Assembly: GCF_016458275.1 (NCBI RefSeq)
Contig: NZ_JAEMHM010000022.1
Coordinates: forward strand, 1-64,000
Origin: Geomesophilobacter sediminis
GTDB lineage: Bacteria; Desulfobacterota; Desulfuromonadia; Geobacterales; Geobacteraceae
Reading direction: 5' to 3'
Length of the DNA stretch: 64,000 nucleotides
The notes beneath the pieces are model-generated. The model saw nothing but the letters and a program-made list of their open reading frames with translations. It was not told the DNA's origin and made no database searches. Position 1 is the first letter of the stretch. Every line of letters starts with the position of its first letter. Positions 1-9,142 of this stretch are shown one piece after another. The position numbers and the translations under genes are program-made.

Positions 1-62
1 TCTACGCAGACGTCAAGAAAAAAATGACTGTACTGAACAACTTTTTTAAAGCAAAAAGCTAA
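1..62 (+). CDS. 3' end of a truncated CDS, function unknown
   Basis: An open frame enters from the left edge (first full codon at base 3) and stops at TAA 60-62. Its last residues read YADVKKKMTVLNNFFKAKS. The lysine-rich tail is not diagnostic and no motif is visible, so I cannot name the protein. The reading frame is too short to prove coding, but the stop is followed directly by repeat-rich intergenic DNA, which is where a gene end would be expected. Confidence 0.4.
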   Translation, partial: YADVKKKMTVLNNFFKAKS

Positions 63-495
63 CCGGACAACACTGGGGCTGGGGGGGATTTGCCTTTGTC
101 TGGCATGTCATGAACCCCATGCTCACCCTGACCCTCTTCTTGAAGGAGAGGGAGTTGCAGCCCCTGAGCCTCAAGCCCCTCACTCTCAGCCCTTGATACC
201 CCCCTTTGACAAAGGGGGGCTGGGGGGATTTGCCTTTATATGGCACCCGACCCCCAGCCCCCAGCCCCATAGTTTTAGCCCCTCTGCATTACCTCATTCT
301 GACTATTCCGTAATTTAACGTTCATAGCTCCGGTCAAATAACGTGTTTTAGCCGTGGTCAATTCGCGGCTTCATCCCGCGGCCCCGTACTTATTCCGGCG
401 TGAAAAAAAGTTGTTTGAAAAAAGCGTATTTAATTCGATGGGTTGCGGGCGAGATCCTGGCGTCTTGCACCATGCCGAAGGTAGGTAGCGTGATT
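63..495. other. Intergenic region with CCCCCTTTG palindrome
   Basis: About 430 bases without a convincing gene. It holds runs of short GC-rich repeats, including a CCCCCCTTTG...CAAAGGGGGG palindrome at 199-220 and several 'cccagcccc' runs of the kind that recur between genes throughout this window. A minus-strand open frame at 46-270 is made of this repeat material and looks spurious. The region ends at the sigma-54-like promoter near 496. Confidence 0.6.
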
Positions 496-511
496 TGGCC
501 TGTGCCTTGCA
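496..511 (+). promoter_or_regulatory. Putative sigma-54 promoter, cytochrome module copy 1
   Basis: TGGCCTGTGCCTTGCA fits the sigma-54 -24/-12 consensus (TGGC..G-N4-TTGCA). The invariant GG (497-498) and GC (509-510) are separated by exactly ten bases. The predicted start near 522 would give a leader of about 230 nt before the tetrahaem cytochrome. The second module has an equivalent element at 10500-10513. No enhancer-binding activator gene is visible in the window. Confidence 0.55.
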
Positions 512-712
512 AATGACGAAAACGTAATGTGGGAGTCAGGTGAAAGTAGCCAACCGCTCAGTATCCAAACGGTGATCGTGATGAGCTGTCCAGATTAGAA
601 CGAAAGGTGGTGATTGGTAGAGGTTGGTAGTTCAGTAGTTGGAGGACAGAAGAAACGAACCTGTAGAAAACCTTGTAGCTGCTTTGTAGTTGAAATCGTT
701 TTTGTTGTCGGC

Positions 713-726
713 GGTGCTTTTGCACC
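713..726 (+). promoter_or_regulatory. Leader hairpin ahead of the ribosome binding site, copy 1
   Basis: GGTGC-TTTT-GCACC forms a short stem-loop about 20 bases before the AGGAGAA ribosome binding site of the tetrahaem cytochrome. The same stem, with a TCT loop, sits at 10746-10758 in the second copy, followed in both by the shared string GCACTCAAAAGGAGAAGAA. Conservation within an otherwise diverged leader suggests a role in mRNA stability or translation; this is inference. Confidence 0.45.
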
Positions 727-754
727 ATATTTATGCACTCAAAAGGAGAAGAAA

Positions 755-1573
755 ATGAAAAAAGTCAGCTTAGCTCTCGCAGTAGTCAGCCTCGCCGCTA
801 CCGCCACGGTTGCCTTCGCTGGTCCCCAGGCCGCAACCGGTATCAATGGTTCCTGGCATGACCTCAACGCTGCTGCCGGTTACACCGGTGACTCCCTTGG
901 CCGTACCTGCGTCTTCTGCCACACCCCGCATAACGCTCGTACCACCGACGCTCTCGTTCCGCTGTGGAACCATGCCGACAACGTCCTGAAAAACCTCGCT
1001 CCGTACAGCTGGGTTGCCCCGACCAACCAGAAGATCGCTATCAACAGCGACCCGCTGATCGGACCGAGCCGCCTCTGCATGGCTTGCCACGATGGTTCCA
1101 CCGCCGTTGACTCCCACGGCTCCGCTGGTTCCTTCCCGGCTGGCAACACCAAGATGACTGCTTCTTACACCGACGCCCTCGGCGCCACCGCCAAGCGTTT
1201 CATCACCGACCTCACCGTCACCCACCCGATCGGGTTCCAGTACGACGAAGCTGCTGCCAAGCGTAACAACATCGCTACCAACGGCCAGAACGTCGCCGAG
1301 ATCGTGACCAGCGAACACGGCTTCATCCTCGGCGATCTCCCCGACGCAGCCGTGTGGAACACCCAGAACCGTACCGGCGTTTCCGCAGTTGCCGAAACCG
1401 GCAAGAAAATCAAGGACACCCTCTACGGCGGGTTCATGACCTGCGCTACCTGCCACGACGTTCACAACTCCGTCAACCAGGGACCGACTGCTGCCAGCGG
1501 CCACAGCTACAACTACTTCCTCTATGCCAAGGAAGAAGGTTCTGCCATCTGCCTCTCCTGCCACATCAAGTAA
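755..1573 (+). CDS. Secreted tetrahaem c-type cytochrome, OmcE-like candidate (copy 1)
   Basis: A 272-residue protein with a signal peptide (MKK, hydrophobic stretch, cleavage after FA at about residue 22) and four CXXCH haem sites at about 52-56, 108-112, 230-234 and 266-270. Extra histidines, including TPHN, DSHG, THPIG, SEHG and DVHN, could be distal ligands for bis-His haems. The start is ATG 755 after AAGGAGAAG; an in-frame extension back to 614 lacks a signal peptide and is rejected. Four haems in about 250 mature residues, with the CXXCHTPHN...LW and CHDVHN patterns, resemble filament-forming tetrahaem cytochromes such as Geobacter OmcE, but I could not align them. It is near-identical by eye to the protein at 10788 and is followed by a decahaem gene. 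Codon use is strongly biased, suggesting high expression. Confidence 0.9.
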   Translation: MKKVSLALAVVSLAATATVAFAGPQAATGINGSWHDLNAAAGYTGDSLGRTCVFCHTPHNARTTDALVPLWNHADNVLKNLAPYSWVAPTNQKIAINSDPLIGPSRLCMACHDGSTAVDSHGSAGSFPAGNTKMTASYTDALGATAKRFITDLTVTHPIGFQYDEAAAKRNNIATNGQNVAEIVTSEHGFILGDLPDAAVWNTQNRTGVSAVAETGKKIKDTLYGGFMTCATCHDVHNSVNQGPTAASGHSYNYFLYAKEEGSAICLSCHIK

Positions 1574-1579
1574 GGCGCT

Positions 1580-1618
1580 GCGCCTTTCAGGCGCGGAGGA
1601 GAGCCCGCTTTCGAGCGG
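1580..1618 (+). promoter_or_regulatory. Paired intercistronic hairpins, copy 1
   Basis: Two stem-loops lie between the tetrahaem and decahaem genes: GCGCC(1580-1584)/GGCGC(1590-1594), and CCGCT(1605-1609)/AGCGG(1614-1618) with a TTCG loop. Both are conserved in sequence and position at 11604-11642 in the second module. Neither has a T-run, so they are unlikely to be full terminators. They may stabilise the upstream mRNA and set the ratio of the two cytochromes. Confidence 0.5.
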
Positions 1619-1662
1619 AATGTGATTATATCCTTTCGACTATCTCATAAAGGAGTTATGGC

Positions 1663-4600
1663 ATGTTCAAAAAGACCTTAGCATCTGCCTTGCTGGTATG
1701 TACCGTCCCGGCAATGGCAAGTGGCGCGTGGTTCCTCACCACGAAAGTCACCAGTGTCGGCGGTAATCTCAGTTACAACTACAATGGCACCACCGGCTTC
1801 CAGACTTACACCTCCGGCGCCAAGACCAAGAGCTTGGATGCGAACGGCGCCGCTTCGGTGAGCGTCGCTGCTGATGCTCACAATAGCATCAAGTCGGTCA
1901 CCGTCACCAAGGTCGACAAGGACGGGAACCAGACCGTCAATACCACGGCCGGCAGCAGCGTAACCTTCAGCCCGGCTGATGGCGACAACTTCACCGTCTG
2001 GGCGAACTTCCAGATCCAAGCCCTGACCGCTACCGCCAGCATAACCAACGGTGCGGTTTCCCCGAGCTCCATCGGAAACCTCTACTACGGCTACCAGGTC
2101 ATGAGCGACCTCACCTTCAACTTCACTCCGAAGGTCGGGTACACCCTCGGGCCCATCCAGAACAATGGCGTAGCCCTGGCTAGCGGCGGGTACGTTGTCG
2201 TCAACAATGCCACCAAAGCCGACCAGCGCGCTTCTGTAACCTTCAAAAAAGGTTATGTGTTCACCGCCCCGATCGCCCTTTCCGCTGCCGGAGCGGCGCC
2301 GGCCAACATGGTCACTTTCAGCACCAGCGCACCGCAGAACGCTGCTGCAGGTTCTGAGAGCGTTACCCTGAAGACGACCGCGGCTAACGTAGGTACCATC
2401 TCCTGGTACTACGTCTCCGGTCCTCAGAACACCGTTGCTTACAGCACCGTCAACGGGAAGGTGATCACTACCGTGACCCCTGGTCCGGCGGTTCTCAACG
2501 GCTTCACTGTCCAGAGCGCCAACCAGTCTGGCGTTTCCGCTGACAAAAATGGCGCAACTGGCGTCATCCAGAACGTACTCGGTGGTCCGACCGGCGCAAA
2601 CGTGACCCTGACCATTCCTGCTGGGTCCGCTCCTGGTCAATACAAGTTCCTTGCCCAGGCCACCGGCATCGACAACAAGGTCTATAGCTCCATCGCTACC
2701 GTCAACGTCGTGGCGCAGGCGTCCGATGTCAGCAACCAGTGCCAGTTCTGCCACACTGCGAACGGCATCGCCGGCGGAAGGAATATCGGCGCCGAATACC
2801 AACTGTCTGTTCACGGCGGTAATAGCCAGCACTCCTCCTGCGCAGCTTGCCACTTTGGCGGCACCGCTGCCGGCCATCCGGGCGACGTCACCACTGCCAC
2901 CGTCAGCACTACCGATTTCACGGTTAAAGTTGCCGAGGTTACCGGCCCCTACGGCAAAGTCACTCAGGGCAACCTCTTCTGCAACGCTTGCCACAGTGGT
3001 GGGTATGCGCCGAGCCACGGCGTTCCCTACAATGTGTCGTCCATTGCGGATGCCAACCAGTCGTTCACTGGCGCTGACTGCAAACTGTGCCACACCGCTA
3101 CCGGTACGGGCGATGCCCACAATATCCTCGGTGGCTGCGTGAACTGTCACTCCGTCCCGAGAACGAACTTTACCGGGCTGGTTGCCGACAACAACAACGG
3201 TGTCCGCGCCGTCGCAGACGAGTTCAAAAAATGGTCGCACCATATCGTCAACGCTAACGGCATCGAGGCACAGGATGCTCAGTGTGCCGTGTGCCACCTT
3301 GAAGGGCAGGCAGTTAACAGTGGTATCCATGTTGACTACACCAAGCACATGAAAGATAACAAGATCCATCTGCGCAACTCCGATACCGACGCGGATTTCG
3401 CATGGGATCCGGCTAACCCGGATCACTCAGGGATGGACAACTTCTGCATGAGCTGCCATGACACTAACGGAGCGACCTCTGCTGGTATTCAGGCGATCCA
3501 GACTGTCATCAACGCCAATGGAAATGCCATGACGGGGAAAGTAGCCAACGCCGGCAACCCGTTCGGCGACACCATCTCGAACCGTTACGACAAGATGATG
3601 CGCCCGGCAGTCACCAACGTCGATTCTCAGTTCGACACCAACAACAACTCGCACCACGGCGTCAAAGGCGCGCGCTACACCGGTCGTACCCGCACCGCTG
3701 GTCCGCGTCAGATCGCTTCTGCAGCTACCTTCGCGGCTAACTCTACCGCCGCCCTCCAGGGTATCCGTTCCACCATGTACGACGCCGGCAACTTCAACGG
3801 CCTCTACGTCCCGCTGGAGAATGCCGGTGGCGAAACTGCACCGCGTACCGGCGCCCAGTCCCTGGGTGACGACTCCACCCTCCACTGCGGCGACTGCCAC
3901 ACTGTCGGCCAGTGGAAAGTTGGTTCGTCCAAAAACATTGACGGCTCGGCTACCACCGCAGCCATCGGTGCCCACGGCTCCAACAACGAATACATGCTGC
4001 GTAACTCCATCGGTACCGACGAGCGTCACGTTGGCGTTGCCTACACCTCGGCCAACAACGTTGTGACCGTGAAAAACCCGGCCGCTCCGTTCCTCGTCTG
4101 CTACAACTGCCACACCTATAACAAGTACGGCTCCGTCTTTGTCGGCACCGGTGCTGACGCCGGTAACGCTACTTTCGCCGAGATGGGCAATATCCAGCCG
4201 CACGCTGGTGAGTACGCTTCGGCCGGTCGCTGCAACGGTCCGGGTAACACCATTTCCTTCAACGGCTACACCACCGGTACGGCTACCGATGGCACCCAGT
4301 TTGAATCCCGTTTTGCCCAGAACCCGACTGCTGCCGACGCGGCCAACGGTTTCCAGAATCCTGATTTCGGCAACATCTTCGGCATCCAGTGCCTCAACTG
4401 CCACAACTCCGGCGCTGGCAATGCCTACGGCGGTATCCACGGCTCCGCCAACGACACCGACTGGGCCACCGTCAAGGCTTCCGACCTGATCGCTGCTGCT
4501 GGCCAGACCAAAACCACCAAAGGCTTCTACGTTGACGGCATGGGCAACGCAAACTCTGTCCAGCGCTTCCTCCCGGGCCTTGGCAACGTAGCCCACGTAC

Positions 4601-4986
4601 CGGGCACCCTCGGCGGCTTCTTCGGCGGCTCCATCGCCTTCCAGAACGGGTCCACCGCCAACTCCTCCTCGGTTGCCTACACCACCGGCGGCGTCTCCAA
4701 AGACACCAACTGGGAGCAGAAGCACTGGCAGCAGAAATCCAACACGGTCATCAACTACAAGACCGCTGCGGTCTCCAACACCCTCTCCGCAGGCGCCGGC
4801 TGCTACACCCTCGGCGCTTCGGCTACCGCGGTTGCCAAGAACCTCGAAGGTCCCTCCGTCACCGGTAACGGCGGCGCTGCTACCGAACTCCTCGACACCT
4901 GGGGCGGTTGCGAAGACCACGGCGCTGCCAAAGCCAAAGGCGATCACGGCTTCCTGAAGCGGATCGTCCGTCCGGTCACCTACTAA
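1663..4986 (+). CDS. Secreted decahaem cytochrome with beta-rich N-terminal region (copy 1)
   Basis: A 1107-residue secreted protein with a signal peptide cut near MASGA. Residues of about 20-345 have no haem site and are rich in Thr, Ser, Val and Gly with alternating hydrophobics, suggesting Ig-like or beta-sandwich domains. Ten CXXCH motifs follow between about 360 and 915 (CQFCH, CAACH, CNACH, CKLCH, CVNCH, CAVCH, CMSCH, CGDCH, CYNCH, CLNCH). The last ~190 residues are haem-free but keep non-haem cysteines (GCYTLG, GGCEDH) that are conserved in the paralogue. ATG 1663 follows AAAGGAG. It is probably cotranscribed with the tetrahaem gene 90 bases upstream. I infer a periplasmic or outer-surface electron conduit, or a partner of the tetrahaem cytochrome; I do not recognise a named family member. 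Confidence 0.88.
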   Translation: MFKKTLASALLVCTVPAMASGAWFLTTKVTSVGGNLSYNYNGTTGFQTYTSGAKTKSLDANGAASVSVAADAHNSIKSVTVTKVDKDGNQTVNTTAGSSVTFSPADGDNFTVWANFQIQALTATASITNGAVSPSSIGNLYYGYQVMSDLTFNFTPKVGYTLGPIQNNGVALASGGYVVVNNATKADQRASVTFKKGYVFTAPIALSAAGAAPANMVTFSTSAPQNAAAGSESVTLKTTAANVGTISWYYVSGPQNTVAYSTVNGKVITTVTPGPAVLNGFTVQSANQSGVSADKNGATGVIQNVLGGPTGANVTLTIPAGSAPGQYKFLAQATGIDNKVYSSIATVNVVAQASDVSNQCQFCHTANGIAGGRNIGAEYQLSVHGGNSQHSSCAACHFGGTAAGHPGDVTTATVSTTDFTVKVAEVTGPYGKVTQGNLFCNACHSGGYAPSHGVPYNVSSIADANQSFTGADCKLCHTATGTGDAHNILGGCVNCHSVPRTNFTGLVADNNNGVRAVADEFKKWSHHIVNANGIEAQDAQCAVCHLEGQAVNSGIHVDYTKHMKDNKIHLRNSDTDADFAWDPANPDHSGMDNFCMSCHDTNGATSAGIQAIQTVINANGNAMTGKVANAGNPFGDTISNRYDKMMRPAVTNVDSQFDTNNNSHHGVKGARYTGRTRTAGPRQIASAATFAANSTAALQGIRSTMYDAGNFNGLYVPLENAGGETAPRTGAQSLGDDSTLHCGDCHTVGQWKVGSSKNIDGSATTAAIGAHGSNNEYMLRNSIGTDERHVGVAYTSANNVVTVKNPAAPFLVCYNCHTYNKYGSVFVGTGADAGNATFAEMGNIQPHAGEYASAGRCNGPGNTISFNGYTTGTATDGTQFESRFAQNPTAADAANGFQNPDFGNIFGIQCLNCHNSGAGNAYGGIHGSANDTDWATVKASDLIAAAGQTKTTKGFYVDGMGNANSVQRFLPGLGNVAHVPGTLGGFFGGSIAFQNGSTANSSSVAYTTGGVSKDTNWEQKHWQQKSNTVINYKTAAVSNTLSAGAGCYTLGASATAVAKNLEGPSVTGNGGAATELLDTWGGCEDHGAAKAKGDHGFLKRIVRPVTY

Positions 4987-5001
4987 GACCATGCTGTAAA
5001 C

Positions 5002-5027
5002 GAGGAGAGAGGGTGACCTCTCTCCTC
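5002..5027 (+). other. Strong hairpin after the decahaem gene, copy 1
   Basis: An 11-bp perfect stem GAGGAGAGAGG/CCTCTCTCCTC with a GTGA loop begins 15 bases after the decahaem stop. The same stem occurs at 14972-14997 in the second module. It has no T-run and precedes the true terminator by about 20 bases, so it may protect the mRNA 3' end. Confidence 0.5.
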
Positions 5028-5044
5028 ACCCTTGAAATTGAATC

Positions 5045-5079
5045 GGCCGGCACCAACGAAGGTGCCGGCCTTCTTTTTT
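5045..5079 (+). terminator. Rho-independent terminator, cytochrome module copy 1
   Basis: A ten-base-pair stem GGCCGGCACC/GGTGCCGGCC with loop AACGAA is followed by TTCTTTTTT. It closes the tetrahaem-decahaem transcript and has a homologous counterpart at 15015-15048. Confidence 0.9.
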
Positions 5080-5135
5080 GTGCGGAATTGTCCCCAAACA
5101 AAGGCAATGCTGGCTCCGGCGCCAAGGCCCGATAA

Positions 5136-5243
5136 AGTCCCCCTTTGCGAAGGGGGATTTAGGGGATTTGGTTCTGTAGCCAACCTGGTGCTGGTGGCAA
5201 CTTTGGTCAAAATCCCCCCTTGCCCCCCTTCGCAAAGGGGGGT
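5136..5243. repeat. Composite CCCCCTTTG repeat, copy A
   Basis: The element opens with a palindrome AGTCCCCCTTTGCGAAGGGGG and closes with AAATCCCCCCTTG followed by CCCCCCTTCGCAAAGGGGGG. The ~50-base centre contains AACCTGGTGCTGGTGGC. Related composites lie at 15081-15191 (inverted), 27565-27686 and 30921-31020. The two ends are roughly inverted, so the transcript could fold into a long hairpin. A partial copy follows at 5281-5303. Confidence 0.65.
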
Positions 5244-5440
5244 AACTGCGCAGCTCAGAGAGTCAAAACGAATCCTCCCCGCTCCCCTTTTGCCAAAGGG
5301 GGGATCAAAGGACAGACCTTCTTTGGGGGGATAATTCCGAACAAAAAAGGAGCCCCCCCTGTGGGAAGCTCCCTATTAATTCGTTCCATGAGCTCTTGGT
5401 CTCTACTAGCCCCCAGTCCCCAGCCCCTAGCCCCTGTTTT

Positions 5441-6103
5441 TCACGGTACCTGGAATCCGAAGGAGGGGGACCAGGGACCGGGGCCCTTCTTAAAAATCCC
5501 CCGTACCCGCGCGCTGTAACGCTGTCCCGAGGCGAGGTTGCTCATCACCAGGAAGCCCGCCTCCAGGTAAGTCTGGAAGTGCTTCCAGTTCTGTTCGACC
5601 AGCGGATCGCCGTCGGTGATGAAAATCTCGTAACACCTGGCGTCGGGAACCTTGTTGACGTAACCGACCATGGTCCCCGGCTGGTCGCCGTGGGTGATGC
5701 TCTGGATGATGGGGGCGATCAGTGTGGCCAAAGCGTTCGCCATCGTGCGCGCCCGCTTCTTGCGCAGCGGGTATCCCGATTTGATAAGGAGGTCCTCGTT
5801 AAAGTCGGTCTCGATCTCAACGAAGTGGCCGATCTTCCGGAGCATGCGGAACAAGTTGGTGCGAATTTGTTTCTTTTCTTTTGTTTTAAAGATATCCCTT
5901 GATTGGGCGGCATAGCAGGCTGCCTGGAACCGGTTCTTCTCCTCGGCCAGTTGGGCTATGGTCGGCGTCGATCCCCAGTCCTTGTCTACGTCTACGATCG
6001 TCGGGACCCCTTCGACGACTCGCCCGGTAAAGGCAAGCAGTTCCGCATCGGACATCTTCGAGTCCCCGAAGCAGATCCTCACAGCAATGGGTTCAGAAAT
6101 CAT
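5441..6103 (-). CDS. Protein with C-terminal fibronectin-III-like domain, function unknown
   Basis: A 220-residue protein without an obvious signal peptide. The start ATG 6103 has an excellent ribosome binding site (GGAGG, six bases upstream). Residues 1-110 are charged and mostly helical. The last ~75 residues (from about YEIFITDGDP to FGFQVP) have the alternating hydrophobic pattern of a fibronectin type III domain, including the Y-x-A-R-V-R strand typical of that fold. Small FN3-tailed proteins of this kind are known in environmental bacteria, but no function is established to my knowledge. It is transcribed against its neighbours, between cytochrome copy 1 and the two-component genes; I see no direct functional link. 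Confidence 0.6.
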   Translation of the reverse strand: MISEPIAVRICFGDSKMSDAELLAFTGRVVEGVPTIVDVDKDWGSTPTIAQLAEEKNRFQAACYAAQSRDIFKTKEKKQIRTNLFRMLRKIGHFVEIETDFNEDLLIKSGYPLRKKRARTMANALATLIAPIIQSITHGDQPGTMVGYVNKVPDARCYEIFITDGDPLVEQNWKHFQTYLEAGFLVMSNLASGQRYSARVRGIFKKGPGPWSPSFGFQVP

Positions 6104-6951
6104 GGTCGGCCTCCATTGGTAAAGGTTAATGTGCTTTGGGGGAGTGTATCCGGGAATTGCCGAAATCCAACTGGAAATTTTCTCATCCCCTGACGTAATA
6201 ACTCGGAGAAGACCTGCGGATTTGGTTCACCCGGGCGGTAAGGAAGCGGTATGGAGCCGTAACAAGGAATGCAGAAAAGATATTGCCGGTAGGTGCGCGG
6301 ATAGTTTCGGCTTCAGTGAGAAATATTTCGGCAAATCGGAAGTACCCGCGGAATCGTATATTTGAGGCCGGCGAGCCCACATGGGAAAAGCGGGTAACCC
6401 ATCGACAGCAGCCGCATCTCCGTTTCCTTCCTCGGGACGGATCTCAGACGGGAGCCGCTCGCGAGGGAATTGATTCCCTCTTCCTTTCTAAACTCCGGAC
6501 GGGATAAACACCGTTGCGCCTGCCCCTATCCTTGCTCGCTGTTGCGAAGCCGGAAAGGCGCTTGGGGGATTCCTCCGATGGATGGGCCTTTCCGGTTATT
6601 GGAGATCGTCCCCCGCCGTCAGCTTCACCTCCGCCGAAACTCGGAACCATGCAGCCGAAACTAAGAAACGTCTTTTCCTGAATATCTCGGGCACGTCCGA
6701 AATCCCGGAGGTAGGGCTCCTGATCAGAATTGGCGTCACCTGGTTATTCATATGGCTCTAGTAAGTTCCCCCCCCTCACCCCGCCCCTCTCCCGAAGGGA
6801 GAGGGAGGTATCGGTCATCCGGTGTGAAGATTGACACTAATCAGCTCGTTCATTGTTCATAGCCGCCATTTCCTGCTTGCCAAATTCACCCTTTTTTCGC
6901 TATAGAGGTGCTGCTGCACATTGTTCCCCTAACAACGCAGGTATCGTAGCG
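6104..6951. other. 850-base intergenic region upstream of the two-component operon
   Basis: No convincing coding frame: the open frames here are short, overlap each other and lack ribosome binding sites. It must hold the promoter of the minus-strand FN3 gene near 6104-6200 and that of the plus-strand regulator near 6850-6950. A small inverted repeat TTGTT-CCCCT-AACAA at 6921-6935, just before the regulator start, could be an operator. I searched by eye for a cyclic-dinucleotide (GEMM) riboswitch core and did not find one. Confidence 0.5.
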
Positions 6952-7617
6952 ATGCAGGTACTGATAATCGAAGACGAAAGAAAGACCGCCGCCTTTATCC
7001 GCCGCGGGCTCAACGAAGAGGGTTTTCGGGCCGAAGTGGTCCATGACGGCCGGGCCGGCCTGGACGCTGCGCAGGCGCAGACCTTCGACCTGATCCTTTT
7101 GGATGTCATGCTTCCGGGTATGGCCGGTTGGGAGGTCCTGCAACGGTTGCGCGAAAGCGGGAACCAGACGCCGGTGATTCTGCTGACCGTCCTCAACGGG
7201 GTTGAGGACCGGTCGCACGCGATGGAACTGGGCGCCGACGGGTATCTCACCAAGCCGTTCCCCTTTTCGGAGTTGTTGGCCCGGATCACGGAAGTACTGC
7301 ATCCCCGATTCGAGACCAGGGCGGACCTGCTTCGGTTCGGCAACTTGGAAATCGACCTTGCCGCGGAGTGCGTGCACCGCAGGGGGACCGAGATCGCACT
7401 CACCCAGCAGGAGTTTTCCTTGTTGGCCCTTCTGGCCACCCACCCCGGTGAGCTCCTCTCCGTGTCCCGCATCGCCGAGGGAATCTGGGCGGTTCCCGGC
7501 GATGCCGCGGTTGTGGACCGCCATGTGCGACGGTTGCGGAACAAGCTTGGCGATCAGGATGGCAACGGACTGATCCATACCATAAAAGGGAGAGGGTACC
7601 TGCTTGAACAACGCTGA
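6952..7617 (+). CDS. OmpR/PhoB-family response regulator (first of two)
   Basis: A 221-residue regulator. The receiver domain is about 1-115, with acidic pocket E7-D8, phospho-acceptor D51 in LILLDVMLPG, the T of ILLTVL and the K of LTKPF. A winged-helix DNA-binding domain follows at about 125-220, ending IHTIKGRGYLLEQR. The start ATG 6952 (MQVLIIEDE) matches the family N-terminus; the longer frame from 6853 adds non-family residues. The sequence is closest in style to CusR/CopR-type regulators. It overlaps the downstream kinase by 14 bases, so the two are translationally coupled. Target genes are unknown, though the flanking cytochrome modules are candidates. Confidence 0.9.
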   Translation: MQVLIIEDERKTAAFIRRGLNEEGFRAEVVHDGRAGLDAAQAQTFDLILLDVMLPGMAGWEVLQRLRESGNQTPVILLTVLNGVEDRSHAMELGADGYLTKPFPFSELLARITEVLHPRFETRADLLRFGNLEIDLAAECVHRRGTEIALTQQEFSLLALLATHPGELLSVSRIAEGIWAVPGDAAVVDRHVRRLRNKLGDQDGNGLIHTIKGRGYLLEQR

Positions 7618-9142
7618 GCCCGTGGATAGCGGTGTCCCCTCGAGGTCCCGCAGCCGTTCTCTCACCGTCTGGTTCCTGGTCGCCAACTCGACTGCTGTCT
7701 TCCTCCTTTTTGCCTCATTCACCTCCCTGCTCTATTTCGGGCTCGCCAAACACCTCAACGATGAAAGCCGGCTTCTTTTGCAATCGGAAGTCAACGCCGT
7801 CGAGCACATCCTCAGATTTTATCCACTGGGGCAGATGCTCGAGAATGAGGTGAATCCGAGCCAGACCAGTGAGGAGTACGTCAAGCACTACATCCGCGTC
7901 CTCGATCCTGCGGGACGAGAACTCGCCGAAACCCGCGGTATGGATGCGTTCGCTCCGGCAGCCCAGTTTCGGCTTCCCCCCAAGGGCCAGCGGTCCGGCA
8001 CGGTCCGGCAATGGGAAAACGCGGCCGGCGACCCGGTGTTGGGGACCGCCGTCTGGTTGAACCTCGGCAAAGATGGGGTGGGGGCCGTCGAGGTTGCCCT
8101 CGACCTCGGGAACATGAACAACATTCTCACCCGGTTCCGTCTGCTCGCTTTTGGCGCAGGGGCACTGGGCCTGCCGGTTTGCCTTTTGGTCAGCCTCGCG
8201 ATCGTCCGCAGGGGGACCAGATCGCTCCGCGAAATGACCGAGTCGGTCCGGGGGATATCGGTTGCCAACCTTGGGGCGCGCCTTTCCTGGTCGGACTGGC
8301 CTGAGGAGGTAGCCTCGCTGGCCCGGGTGATGAACAGCATGCTGGACCGGCTGCAGGATTCCTTCGAGCGGCTCTACAACTCGGCGGTGAACCTCTCGCA
8401 CAAGATGCGCACCCCGCTCACCATCATGCGCGGTGAGGCCGAGGTGGCCCTGGCCCACGAGCGGAGCACCGAGGAACTGCGGGATGTCATTCTTTCCGGC
8501 CTGGAGGAGAATGACCGGCTCACCCGCCTCATCGAAAACATCCTCTTTCTCGCCAATGCCGAAATCGGTAAGCTCCCCTTGGAGCGGCGCGAGATGGAGG
8601 CTGCCGATCAGGTCGAGATGGTCGTGGATTATTACGAGCCGCTCGCCGAGGAAAAGGGGATCGCGCTTTCCTGGGAGGGGGCCGCTCGGGTGGTTGTCGA
8701 TCCGGCCCTTTTCCGCAAGGCGGTTGCCGCCCTGGTGGCAAACGGCATCACCTACAACCACTCCGGCGGCAGCGTCGCCGTAAAGCTCCGGCAGACCGGT
8801 GACCTCGCCTGCGAGATCCGGGTCATGGATTCGGGGGCCGGGATTCCGGTTGAGGAGCGGGAAAAGGTGTTCGACCGCTTCTACCGGATCTACGCGACAC
8901 GATTTCTGGACCCCCACGGAACCGGCCTGGGGCTCCCCATCGTTCGGACCATCATGAATCTGCACGGCGGCACTGTCGCCTTGGACGGTGCCGGTCCTGG
9001 TACCACGGTTATCTTGAACTTCCCCGCCGCGGCGGTCGCTCCGGAATTGTTTCGCGGATCGACCGAGCCGATGAGTGCCCCGCACCTGTCGGCGGAGGAA
9101 CATCCCCACGAGGTACGCGAAGATGTTGATTCTTATTGTTGA
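7604..9142 (+). CDS. Membrane sensor histidine kinase
   Basis: A 512-residue kinase. TM1 is near residues 22-45, a periplasmic sensor segment of about 120 residues follows, and TM2 lies near 180-205. After that come a HAMP linker, a HisKA domain with H266 in the H-box SHKMRTPLT, and an ATPase domain with DSGAGIP (G1) and GTGLGLPIV (G2). The H-box carries K-M in place of the usual E-L, so the acidic residue next to the phospho-histidine, often needed for phosphatase activity, is absent. The start is TTG 7604 after GGGAGAGGG, overlapping the first regulator. Its end overlaps the second regulator by 20 bases. The sensed signal is unknown; metal or envelope stress is plausible from the CusS-like architecture. 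Confidence 0.88.
   Translation: MNNAEPVDSGVPSRSRSRSLTVWFLVANSTAVFLLFASFTSLLYFGLAKHLNDESRLLLQSEVNAVEHILRFYPLGQMLENEVNPSQTSEEYVKHYIRVLDPAGRELAETRGMDAFAPAAQFRLPPKGQRSGTVRQWENAAGDPVLGTAVWLNLGKDGVGAVEVALDLGNMNNILTRFRLLAFGAGALGLPVCLLVSLAIVRRGTRSLREMTESVRGISVANLGARLSWSDWPEEVASLARVMNSMLDRLQDSFERLYNSAVNLSHKMRTPLTIMRGEAEVALAHERSTEELRDVILSGLEENDRLTRLIENILFLANAEIGKLPLERREMEAADQVEMVVDYYEPLAEEKGIALSWEGAARVVVDPALFRKAVAALVANGITYNHSGGSVAVKLRQTGDLACEIRVMDSGAGIPVEEREKVFDRFYRIYATRFLDPHGTGLGLPIVRTIMNLHGGTVALDGAGPGTTVILNFPAAAVAPELFRGSTEPMSAPHLSAEEHPHEVREDVDSYC

Noticed and set aside
46-270. A 74-codon minus-strand frame at the window start
   Set aside because: It is composed of GGGGG-type intergenic repeats and overlaps the end of the preceding gene.
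100-755. Cyclic-dinucleotide (GEMM) riboswitch in the cytochrome leaders
   Set aside because: Such riboswitches precede many Geobacter cytochrome genes, but I could not find the conserved core in either leader.
6853-6951. 33-residue N-terminal extension of the first response regulator
   Set aside because: Receiver domains start at MQVLIIEDE; the extension has no family similarity and includes the likely promoter region.
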